A DNA stretch of 64,000 bases. It comes from Salvia splendens. Its lineage: Eukaryota; Streptophyta; Magnoliopsida; Lamiales; Lamiaceae. Below the pieces are notes generated by a model. It ran no database searches. It was not told the origin of the DNA and saw nothing but the letters and a program-made list of their open reading frames with translations. The stretch spans positions 17,531,901 to 17,595,900 of the forward strand of contig NC_056042.1 of assembly GCF_004379255.2 (NCBI RefSeq). The letters are read 5' to 3'. The position numbers and the translations under genes were made by a program. Of the stretch, positions 36,432 through 48,170 are shown in pieces; within the stretch, counting starts at the first letter, position 1, and the number at the start of each line of letters is the position of its first letter.

Positions 36432-38900
36432 TGTAACATCCCAAAATTTTTGTGACCTTTATTTAATATATGTCGATTGGAATATATGTGCTTCCTATTT
36501 TGTGGAATTCCTTTTATTAAATTAAATACCAAATTAATACGTAAGTCAAATTAATTGAGGATGTGAATATTTTCCTTCTATTGTGTCTCCATCCCACACG
36601 TTTTTTTTTTGCTTAATTTCCTTGTAGAAATTTATTTAATTGTTGCCTATTTTGTGGGAGTCTTTTCCTATAAAGAAATTACCAAATTTAAATCCTATTC
36701 TATTTAATTGAGGATTTAAATAATTTCCTTGTGCACACCATCAAAATTTTCACCCCCTCCCTCATTATTTCCCTACTTTGAGATTTAATTTATTTTGTTT
36801 GTGCCCTTGTTTATAGAATATTCATTGTTTTATTTCCTAAATTGTGAATCTATTCCTCTCCAAGTATATACCAAATAAATTCCTTATTGAATTTCGAGCC
36901 ATAATTTTTGAAAACTTGCCTTCCTTTTAATTGTGGGATTTTATTTATCGGCCTCTATTTTATTCCTCCACAATTAATTAATTAATTAATTAATGGGATT
37001 AAACCTAGGACTATTTAATCACCTAAACTAAACCCTAGCTCCCATTCTCCCTCAAATTTTCATCCACCTCCATCCTCTCCCTCTCTCCACACGCCACTCT
37101 CCTCTCCCTCTCTTCATCCTCTCCAAAATTCCTTCCAATCCTTGTTCTTGCATCCATTGGAGTTTGATTTTCAAAAGTTCCCAACGAATCGTATCAATCT
37201 TTGCTTCTACCATTGGTTTTCGATTCAAGAAGGTATAATTGAATCTTTTCCCTCATCTTCACCAATGAAAACCGTGTTCTTGATTCCTTCATGCATATAG
37301 TGAGTGTAGGAATCTTAGATCGCATAATTAATTGGTGGGAATTTGTGTTTGTATGAGAACAATTGTGATATGCGATTTTGATTGAATATGTGTGAAGTTT
37401 GAATGAATCATTGGTGAATGATGTGTGACTATATGAGAACGTGATTGTGAGAACCTTTTTAAGCATGATTGTGTGTTGGAAGCATGAAAAAAATTGTGTT
37501 TGGATGAATGGGGAAGAAACCCTAATTTCGAAATTGTGAAGCCTGAAAACTGTGGTGTTCGGACAGTAAATTCCAACGTGTGTTTGACCAACCAAACGAT
37601 TGAATTTTGACACGAAATTTTAACTGAGTAAACGTCAAGGTGTTTTCTGTTTTGTGTGTGAATTTCAGATCGTTTTGACAAAAGATGAATATTTAATAAA
37701 TTTTTGAAGTTGACTGCGCAATTCTGCCAGAAAGTTGTATTCTCGCCCAGAATGTTTCGTTTTCTATTTGACCGAACAAATGGCCTCCTTTTGATGTGAA
37801 TTTTTTTAATAGATGAATTTTGAAGTGTCTTCTAAGTTTTGTGAAAATTTCAGCCTCATTGGACATAGGATGAATTTTTGGTGAATTTTTTCAATTGAAC
37901 TGCACAGTGCTGCCGGAATTTTGTATCCCGACCAAAGAGGTACATTATTGTTTTGACTGACCAAATTACGTGATTTTGGTGTAAAGTTTTAACTGGATGA
38001 ACTTAAATGTGTCTACTGTGTTGTGACCAATGTTTAGCTTCATATGAGGTCGGACGGATTTTTGGTGATTTTTACAAACCAACCGCGCAGTTCTGCTAGA
38101 TTTGTTGTTATGTGGAAATATCACTTGTTGCCAAATTTGAGTGAATTATATGATACATGTACGATTTAGGAATGTATCCTATGACGTGATTATGTGTGAC
38201 ATGTTGAGAAATATTATGGCATGTTTTCCTTATGTTGATGAATGTTGGGATGGGTAATTTAAGAGAATGATAAAAGGAACGATATGACATGCATGATAAT
38301 ATGACTTAATGGAAGGCTGATTTGTATTGTGGTTTGGCAAGGGTTATTGTGTGTACGTGAGCATAAGGAACGAGGGTTGTCTTAAGTGGATATTGAATTG
38401 TTTAAGCAAACGAGGTGGGTTTTCTTTTTCAAATCTCTTTATTTTCCGAAAATATGTTGTGGTGTTATAAGGGTGGTTTAACTGTTATGTCATGCCATGA
38501 TGTTTTATTTATGGGATTGTTGCCTGATGCCTAGTTCGTCTGAGCTTGCTCCGTTAGAATATATGGCTGAGTTGTGAAACGAATTCGGGTCTGAGTAGGG
38601 CCGCAAACCCGATCAGGCTGTGTACACTGGTGGGATCGTGAGTCGTCCTTGCTAGTCGGCCGGTCTCGTGGGTGAATAGTGTGGCCACACTTTCGTCGCA
38701 CTGTGATATGATGATTGTGATTGATGGATTGTTGAGAAAGTGGGGAGATTGATTGTCTGGCCAGATTTTGAAATATTTTTGTGTTCTCGTGATATTTCTT
38801 AACTACACATAAAACTCGAGATCACTGGTATGGATGACATAACTGTATAAAATGTTTTCGGCATGAGCCCATTGAGTACAACAAGTACTCAGCCCTGCAT
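36432..38900 (+). mobile_element. Chromovirus B 3' LTR, truncated
   Basis: Starts TGTAACATCCCAAAATTTTT. Compared with the 5' LTR it lacks about 500 bases after position 43 (those at 29569-30074). It continues past the point where the 5' LTR is deleted, through GTACTCAGCCCTGCAT at 38900, and is cut there by a copia LTR end. It has the conserved block at 38580-38612. The final roughly 500 bases of the LTR are missing. Confidence 0.82.
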
Positions 38901-39084
38901 AGAACAAAGACTTAGACTTATGTTATGTTCGCTTATACATTTAATATGCAATAAACATCCATTAAATGTAAAACATAACAACATTACGACAAAAATAATA
39001 TGTTGCATTCATTGGAAAATAATTATTAGAGTTTTACAGTATTCAATCACTCGAAAGGTGATTTCTAGTATACAAACCCTAACA
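38901..39084 (-). repeat. Copia LTR 5'-terminal fragment F1
   Basis: On the minus strand it begins exactly at the LTR terminus (TGTTAGGGTTTG) at 39084 and runs 184 bases, matching 14229-14045 of the copia LTR. On one side it abuts the RNase H of element C, on the other the broken B 3' LTR. Confidence 0.78.
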
Positions 39085-40565
39085 GATAGTGAATACCACA
39101 GTCATAATCCTTCACAATCTCTAACCAACGTCGTTGTCGCATGTTTAGCTCCTTCTGTTCGAAAAAGTACTTGAGACTCTTGTGATCCGTATAAATCTCG
39201 CATCTCACTCCATAGAGATAGTGTCTCCAAATCTTTAGTGCGTGCACTACTGCTACTAGCTCCAAATCATGAGTCGGAAAATTCAGCTCATTCGACCTCA
39301 ATTGCCGGTAAGCATATGCTATCACTTTCCCATCCTACATCAACACGCATCCTAGTCCTACTTTAGATGCGTCGGTATAGACGGAGAAGTCCTTTTCAGG
39401 TTCTGGTACCGCTAGGACTGGTGCTGAAATCAATTTCTCCTTCAACAGTTGAAAACTCGCCTCGCATTCTGGTGTCCAAACCACCTTGATTCTTTTCTTC
39501 AACAGTTGTGTCATTAGTCTCGTAATCTTAGAGAATCCCTCGATGAACCGTCGGTAGTATCCCGCCAATCCCAAGAAACTACGGATTTCACTCGGCGTTA
39601 TCGGTGACTTCCAATTTTGTACCGCCTCGACCTTTGCTGGGTCCACTTGAATTCCATTAGCTGTCACAATATGACCAAGGAAGTTCACTCGAGTCAACCA
39701 AAACTCACACTTACTGAACTTGGCATAAAGCTTCTCTTATCGTAATGTTTCCAACACCGTTCGCAGGTGCCATCCATGCTCCTCCTCATTCTTCGAGTAA
39801 ACTAACACATCGTCGATGAAGACCAACACAAACTTATCGAGATACTCGTGGTAAACTCGGTTCATCAAATCCATGAAAACTGACGGGGCGTTAGTAAGTC
39901 CAAATGACATCACGACGAACTCATAATGGCCATAACGAGTGCGAAAAGCAATCTTAGGCACATCCTCTCGTCGAACCTTTAGTTGATGATACCCCGACCT
40001 CAAGTCCATTTTTAAAAATACGCCCGCTCCTCGGAGTTGATCAAACAAGTCGTCGATTCTTGACAGTGGGTACTTATTCTCCAGGGTCAACTTGTTGAGC
40101 TCACGATAGTCGGTGCACATCCTCATCATTCCATCCTTTTTCTTTACGAACAACACAGGCGCTCCCCATGGTGATACACTAGGTCGGATAAATCCCAAAT
40201 CGAGCAGTTCTTGCAACTGAATCTTCAATTCAGCCAACTCTTTAGGGACCATTCAGTTTGGTGCCTTCGATACTGGCGCAGATCCGGGTTCTAAGTCGAT
40301 GGTAAACTCCACTTGCCTATCGGGCGGCGGTCCAGGCTAAGTTTCAGGGAACACATCCAGAAAATCTCTTACTACTGCCACGTCTTCCACTTTCAAATCT
40401 TCCTTCTCCTCTCCGTTCAAGTACATAAGATACGCCGGACGCCCTTTTCTGATCATCGTGGTTGCTTGTAAAGCAGAGATTATGGAGGTTCGTCGGTTCA
40501 TGGAAATCCCATACAAGATAGTCGGCTCGTCGCCAGGGGCTCAAAAGAAATTTGCCTCTCCATGC
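39085..40565 (-). pseudogene. Chromovirus C pol: RT and partial RNase H
   Basis: Closely similar to element B. From 40565 downward: protease tail ([10 protein letters not shown] region, with a frameshift), acidic linker, RT core at 40252-39737 with [55 protein letters not shown] and the intact catalytic [12 protein letters not shown]; a TAA at 39737; then [28 protein letters not shown], RNase [15 protein letters not shown] with a stop at 39335, and [12 protein letters not shown]. The chain stops inside RNase H at 39085 (KDYDCGIHY), cut by copia fragment F1. Integrase and 3' LTR are lost. Like B it has no gag. Confidence 0.88.
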
Positions 40566-43500
40566 AAATGTTGCATCAAGAACTCAGAATATGTATCCAG
40601 GACGCAAACTTTAATCAAATAGTCTTGACTTGGATATGAACCGATTTCGAATTATAACAACACTGAGAAAAATGCTTTAAATTTGAAGAGTTCCAAAATC
40701 TCTCAATGCAACTAGAATTACAATTTCAGCTCGACTTTTGTTTTGAATCTCGCTAACTTGCAACAATTGGTTATGATCATCCCCACGGGGCTTGAAGGAA
40801 CATAAGATAGGTCATGAATATAGGATGGAATCGAATTAAAGCTCAATTCTCATGGTAGGCTACCAAACAAGATAATTCAGTTGTTCGACCAAATTTGAAA
40901 GGTCCACACATCAATGGATAATGACTTAAAGGGTTGAGCAAAAGAAATGATCAGTTGTGGATTGAGAAATGTAGGCAGTTGTCACAAAGCGGTACTGATC
41001 ATGGTTCAACGAAAATCATAATATGGGATGGTAGAATCACATCAATGGGTTCATAAGTTTATGAAAGGCAACCAAAGTCAAAGGGGCTTTTGAAAAAAAA
41101 TCAAGTGGATTAAGTTTGTTAAGGCAAGGTACAAAATGTAGGCCTTAACTTCGTTTTGTAGAAAGAAAACTTCTATTATGGAAAGGATACATATAGTGGT
41201 ACTGAACCAAAAAGAATTTCACTCTGTAAGAAAGAACTTGGCACAGACATGGTGACAAAATGGAAAGCTGAACAAAAGTTCGAAGAAGAATATCCCATAG
41301 AAAACATGTCTGCGAAACGTGATTATATTGAAGGACGTAACTGCAAGCAGCCTTAGGGATGAAGTTCAATAGCAAAGGCTCACAAAGTCAAAATATTATT
41401 CGTACAATTAATAAGTCAAAGAAGACTACAATCAATCCAAGTGTCCAAAGTTATGAAGGCAACTCCACTTTCCAAGAACTGAAAGTGAGTTATGACTCAA
41501 TGGAGGAAAAGAAATAATATGCATCACTTGCAAAGGGTGAATGAAACAAGCTGTTAAATAGACAAGGGCTCACGATTATTTGAAAGGTCTTGAAAAATAA
41601 CTTCTTAGAATCCAAGTAAGAACTGTTGATTAAAAATAGTTTGTTCTAACTATTAAAGTCACACCCCCTCGTTCATCTTTTGCAAGCCGAGACTGGTAAC
41701 ATCGCTCTAAGAACTGTGGATTCCATGTTGAGATTCTTCGTGTCATTGCCACTAATAATGAATGTCGGAATCCACATCTTCATAAAATTCCTTGCATGTC
41801 ATAATGACTATCCTCGTAGGACATTGTTATCATCCTCGTGCTCCAGGGTATGGAGATCATCTCCACCGTGTTTCCACTTACGCAAGATTACACTATACTA
41901 CTTTAAATCGCGAGTATGATCGCTCGTCGTTGCATGAAAATATCACTTAGCATCAGCTCTTCTTGTCTCGCACCTTGACTTAAGGGTTTGCCTCAACTTA
42001 CATATTCTCGTACGTTTCATTGCTCAGAGAAGCAATAGTTAGGCTTTCAACTTAGAACTACGATTCGCGCGGTCAACTAGGCTTATATTTTAGATACTCT
42101 AAGTTGACAACACAATTCATCATCTCATATATCATCTACCACAATTTAGGTCATTCATACCTTAAGATAAACACACAACATTTTCACATCCCATAGCACG
42201 TCATTCATACCTCAAATAAACACACAACATTTTCGCATCTCATAGCAAAACACTTTCGAACTTCACAATTATATTCAAAACTTTTGAAACAAAATTTCTT
42301 TACACTTTCACACTTTCCCAAAATTTTTCCACATCTCACTTTTAAAGTAAAAGCTTTGACTCAAACTAAAACGTACTTTTGCATCAACTTTCATCATTCG
42401 TATAAAACACTCCATAGAATAACGTATCATGCTTCGCACCTCATAACATACACAACATCACACTTCCATAGCTAAATTTTCCAAACGAAAAAAAATTTAA
42501 TTATTATTTTTTTTTCGAAACTTAAATTTTTTTAACAACTAAGTGATATTGCAGTTGTAACAACTAAGTTCGATATCGTTAGATCAAACAGACATTTTGG
42601 GCATTCTATGTTTGCATACAAAGTTCATAGCATCATACTTTCTTCTATCAACACTTTCATAAAATACCTCACACTTTAACGTCCATAAATCGTCACTTAA
42701 AACATGATTCACATACCAAAAGAATCACATACCAAATAATTCAACATGCATAAACGTATATCACCATACATAACTACGTCCTATTTCTCATTCACTTCCA
42801 GATCTCAATTTTTCCAAAAGAAAAGAACTAACATGCTTTCGTTTAAGGTTTAAAGATTTTCCAAAATTTTCAACAACTTTCCATAACATAAATATTTTTC
42901 CTTAATCAAACACCACTAGAACAACTACTCATTAATATTGCAAAACATCAACCTCAAAATCCCCCTTTTTCATATCAAACACCATGCAAAACTTTCGAAA
43001 CTCATAAAACATTTGCATTCCAAACAAAACACTCATGAACTTCACATATATGTTTGAAACAACATTTTTAAACTGCCGATTTTTTTTTCTTGAAAATTTC
43101 AACATACTCAAAACAACTCATCAACTTTCATCTTTCATGTAAAACACTCCATCTTCCTATGTTCACATGCTTACGTCGTAACACTTTCACACATATAACA
43201 CATGCTTAGGTCATCATACCGATCTTGCTCATGTTTCACATAATCATACCATCACAATAGCATATTCATACATACAACACGTGCTAAGATCATCTTGCCA
43301 ATCATGCTCGTACTCCATATAATCATACTATCACAACATCATGTTCACACATACAGCACGTGCTTAGATCTTCATGTCAATCATGCTCATATTCCACGTA
43401 ATCATGTCATCACAATTTATTTTCACGCATAACGTTCATTCACATGCATACACTTGCCAAAACATCCCCCTCATATCATCATCAACTTCATACATCGATC

Positions 43501-43650
43501 TCACATCCTTTCAACAACTTAAACATACCTCACTTTCTTTGGTTGAGCGTGATGCTTTGGATGTTGAGCCTTCGTGACACTTCTAGTCTAAGGTTTATTA
43601 ATCTAGACTTAAGGTAAAATAAGACTCTCGGACCAGAGCGAAAGAACGAA
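40566..43650 (-). other. Chromovirus C leader, non-coding
   Basis: About 3 kb of AT-rich DNA without a credible ORF. The gag-side part (40575-41630) matches B inverted; the part near the primer site is not present in B. It contains three 79-bp tandem units at 43187-43423. Confidence 0.7.
43187..43423. repeat. Tandem repeat, three units of 79 bp
   Basis: Units start near 43187, 43266 and 43345. Each has TCAYACATA, CACRTGCTTAG, CAATCATGCTC and ATAATCATAC-like segments, with moderate divergence. Confidence 0.75.
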
Positions 43651-43665
43651 GCTCTGATACAACTC
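43651..43665 (-). promoter_or_regulatory. Element C primer site, degenerate
   Basis: Minus strand GAGTTGTATCAGAGC follows the LTR end; one G of the usual TGGTATCAGAGC is lost. Confidence 0.65.
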
Positions 43666-46600
43666 TGTAACGGCCGCCCTTACTAAGGATAGCAAGGACG
43701 GAAAAATCGCGACTAAGGGGAGGGACTAAGAAGTGGGGAAGAAATGGGGGACACAAAATATTTTAGTCTACAAAAATATTTTAGTTTAACCAAAAATTGA
43801 TAAGCAGCGGAATTAAAGTATCTAAGTATTTGACATAATCAAAACCATACGAAGTAAATTAAACTCTTGTGACATCAGTTTCAAAAGATAGCAGCGGAAA
43901 AATTATCGAAGAGAGTCATAGGATGACGCCTATGTATGAAGATACAACGCATCCAAATTTCCTAAGACGACTCAACATCCACCGCAACATCCCGCTCAAC
44001 ATGCACATAAAGAAAACATATGCAGGGCTGAGTATTTGATATACTCAGTGAACACGTGCCAAAGTATTTTATATAAGTTATGTCATCCATACCATAGTGA
44101 ACTCGAGTTTTACGTTTATTTAAAGAAATATCACGAGTATCACCAAAACAGTTTCACAGCCTGGCCAGTCAACAATCTCCCCACTTTCTCAACAATCCAA
44201 CAATCACATCATCAATCCACAGTGCGACGAAAGTGTGGCCACACTATTCGCCCATGAGACATGCCGACTAGCAAGGACGGCTCCCGATCCCACTAGTGTA
44301 CACAGCCTGATAGGGTTTGCGGCCCTACTCAGACCCGAATTCGTTTCACACAAAGCCATATAGTCTAACGGAGTAAACTCAGACGAACTAGGCATCATGC
44401 ACACAATCTCAACATCAAAACAGTCCATGGCATGACATAACACTTTTAACCACCCTTATGGCTCCACAATCATACTTTGGAAAAGTAAAAGAGTTTAGTT
44501 AAAGAAAGCTCACCTCGATTGCTTAGACAACACAAAACACAACTCAAGAAACCCTTGTTCCTTGTGCTCACGTACGCACGATAACCCTTATCAACATCAC
44601 AACACAATCAGCCTTCCATCAATTCAATTATCATGCATGTCCTAACGTTCCTTTCATTGTCTCCTTAACTTACCCATCCCAAACGTTCACCAACATAAGG
44701 AAACACACCATAGCATACATCAACGTACAACACATCACTATATCATAGGATAGGTTCCTTAACATATATGAATCATATATATCATTCAAAACTTAACAAT
44801 AAAGATTATTTTTGTATGACAGAAATCTGGCAGAATAGCGCAGTCGTTTTGTAAAAATCATTAAAAATTCATCCGACCTCCGTTGGGGCTGAAATTTTAC
44901 CACAATACAGTAGACAGATCAAAGATCATCCAGTTAAAATTTGACATCAAATCACGTCTTTAGGTTGGTCAAATCAAAAACGAAACTCACTGGACGAGAA
45001 TACAAATTCTGGCAGAACTGCGCAGTCAACTTCAAAAATTCGATAGAAGTTCATCTTTCGTCCAAAAAGGCTGAAATTTACACACAACACAGAAGACACC
45101 TTAAATTGTACTCATTTAAAATTTGCACCAAAACAAGATTTTTGGTCGGTCAAACACACGTCGGAATCTACTGTCCGAACACCACAGTTTTCATGCTTCA
45201 CAATTTCGAATTAGGGTTTATCAATCATTCATCCAAACACATATATTCATGCTTCCAACACATAATCATGCTTCAAAAATATCTCACAATCATGTTTTCA
45301 TATATTCACATAGCATTCACCACAAATCATCTACAAGTTTACTCTAATTTTTCAATAAACGCATACTCTTATATTTTCTCATGCAACCACCAATTCCACC
45401 CGATTAATTCTTAGATCTACGATCTCTACACTCACTATATGTATGAGGGAATCAAAAACAAGGATTCAATGGAAAGGATGAGAAAAAGAAATTCAATTAT
45501 ACCTTTCTTGATCAAAAACAATAGGTAGAAGTGATAATGGATGCGATTCTAAGGTGAATCTTGAAGTTCCAACTCCAAGTTGATGCAAGAACAAAGAGTT
45601 TGTGAAGGATTTTTGGAGAGGATGAAGAGAGGGGGAAGGAGGCGTGTGAGGGAGAGAATGAGGGAGGGGAGGCGTGTGAAATTAGGAGGCTAGGGTTAGG
45701 GTTTAGTTTAATTTATGCATTAGGTTTAATTCACACCCAATTAAAATAATTAAATTGTGGGAGAATAAAATAAAATCCCACCATTTAGAAGAACAAATAG
45801 GCGTGTGATTGAGGAAGAGTTCGAAAATTGCCATTTAATTAGCACTGAATTGATTTGGAAATATATTCACTACTTAGGAAATAAAACAATGAGTATTTCA
45901 TAAATAAGGGAACAAAATAAATTAAATCCCCAATTAGAAAATAAAAAGGGGGGGCATGTATTTTGAAGCATGGGAGGAAAAATAAATCCTCAATTAAATG
46001 GGAATAGAATTTAAATTTGGAATTTTTTTTATAGGAAAAGACTCCCATAAAATAGGTAACAAATAAATTAATTTCCACAAGAAAAATAAAAGCATATTGG
46101 GCGTGTGGGATGGAGAGCAAAAATAAAAGGAAAATATTCACATCCCCAATTAATTAGACATGGGTATTAATTATGTATTTATTTGAATAGAAGGGATTCC
46201 ACAAAATAGGAAACAAATATAATTTCTCCACAATAGGGAAGGGCCGAAAATTGGCTTTAATTGCCACAAGGAAATAATTCAAATCTTCATTTAATTATGG
46301 TGAGGAACAAAATGTGGCATGATTTAATTGGATTTAAATTAAAAGAAGGGAAATCAACAAGGCACCAATTAATTCAAAGAAAATAAATCATCCTCCTAAT
46401 TAAGATAGGGGATTTTCGAAACTTACAAAAATAGGCTAGGGTTCGAATTTCATGTATCTCAAATTAGGGATAATTCGATTTGGATTTAATTTGGATAAAT
46501 ACCCCAAAACAATTAATTAACTCCAAGAAGAAAATATTAATTCCAATAATTAAAGGGGCCAAAAATTTCTAATTATTTGGCTAGAATACAAATGCATGAT

Positions 46601-46785
46601 CTCGCTTACTTAATTCCCCACATTGGAAAATATAAAGTATATAACACACTTCATTCCACATCACTCACGGCAATTATTTCACATAATCAACTCAATCACA
46701 CAGAAACAAAATAAATTTCACAAAAGAAATTTCCACTTGACATCCACATTAAAACAAAAGTCGCAAAAATTTTTGGGATGCTGCA
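43666..46785 (-). mobile_element. Chromovirus C 5' LTR, about 3120 bp
   Basis: Minus-strand ends are TGCAGCATCCCAAAAATT at 46785 (two changes from TGTAACATCCC) and GGCGGCCGTTACA at 43666. Internal parts match LTR B (ANTISENSE phrases such as TTCCGACGTGTGTTTGACC) and LTR D. The conserved block is at 44311-44343. The outer end adjoins a copia LTR piece, so element C inserted into that LTR. Confidence 0.82.
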
Positions 46786-46954
46786 ACTTTGTTATGTTCA
46801 CTTATACATTTAAATATGCAATAAACATCCATTAAATGTATAACATAACAACATTACGACAAAAATAATTTATTGCATTCATTGGAAAATAATAATTAGA
46901 GTTTTACAGTATTCAATCACTCGAAAGGTGATTTCTAGTATGCAAACCCTAACA
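46786..46954 (-). repeat. Copia LTR 5'-terminal fragment F2
   Basis: Begins on the minus strand at TGTTAGGGTTTG (46954) and is about 95% like F1 by eye. It is interrupted at 46786 by the outer end of LTR C. Confidence 0.78.
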
Positions 46955-47570
46955 GTTCTTACTTTGTTTCTTCCTTAAGTTGTTCCATAATACTTCACGT
47001 TTGAGTGACCCATTCAGTGATGATTTAATATAACTTACTACATAATCGTGAGAGGAGGTTGGCGAGTTAGATCCACTTAATAGACACTACAATTAGCTTC
47101 CTTTAAAACGGCACTGTTAATTGAGAGTGATGACTTTATAAAGGTCTTAGGAGCTTCTAGGAGTTACGTATTTAGGATTGACAACCCTAATATTTGTAAT
47201 AAACGTTTACATCGCATGAGCATAAACTAGGTGACTCGTTCTATCAAAGTAAGAACTGTGTTAGGGTGTTGTAGTTGGAATTTGTATAACCATAATTGTG
47301 AAAGCACATCCCTAGAATTCCCTTATGTCTATACTTTTATCTCCGTGACTTATTTGCAATTAGTTGTTTCTTTGCTTTTTATTGTTCTTTATTTTCAATA
47401 ATTCCCAAAACTTTCGGTTCTCCAAATAGTAATTGAATTTTAGTAGAAGATAGACAGTCTGTGTTTGTTTTCCCAGTGATCGATATCTGGTACTAACCTT
47501 TAGCTTTACTATTCCTACTCTGTATACTTGCATGTATTTATAGTGCTAATAAAAAGTGCATCAATGGGAC
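46955..47570 (+). repeat. Probable Ty3/Gypsy (Tat/Ogre-like) LTR end region
   Basis: No ORF. The stretch 47470-47565 (CCAGTGATCGATATCTGGTA, CTTGCATGTATTTATAGTGC and AAAAGTGCATCA) resembles the end of plant Tat/Ogre-type LTRs. No primer site was identified and the boundaries are uncertain. Confidence 0.3.
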
Positions 47571-48170
47571 AACTCAAAAATAAAAACGTTTCATTTTTAA
47601 AAAGATGAGTTTATTTGTGTGATTATCGAGCATGCTCAATTGATTAAAATGATGATTCATAATCAATTCGTCTTCAAAGGTTCTTTGCATGATTATCTTG
47701 CATGCCTCAATTGGAGTTATGTAGAGAACATTACGTCCGTTTAACGAAGATTGCAGGTTGTCCAGATAGCCTACACGAGACACGTCGTTTGTGATCAAAT
47801 CCTACGTGGGTCAGGGTTAAACAACGCAAGCACTCCAGAGGGTCTACTTGGGCTGCGTAGATTTTTCCAAAAACTACCCGGGTCAGGTAAGTCATGAGGA
47901 TTTGTTTGAAAAAGCCCTATTTTTGAGGATTTCAATCCCAAATTAGAAGATTAGACCTAGGGCACAAAAAAATTTACCATTCTACACACTATTCACGCAT
48001 ACACACCGTTACAGATACATACCAGCACACAACCGTGCACTCACACACACACATTCACCCACCTTTATAACCATATGATCCCAAATATCTGGTAAAAATA
48101 CTTTTTGAATAAATTAATTTTTTTGGTGGAAGAAGCATATTAATTATTCACATTCCATTATGTTAGGACT
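47571..48170. other. Unassigned intergenic DNA
   Basis: 600 bases with no convincing gene or element. There is a short run of CACACA-rich sequence near 48000-48060. GGGTCTACTTGGGCTGCGTAG near 47840 faintly resembles AGTCTACTCGACCTGCGTAG at 62254. Confidence 0.5.
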
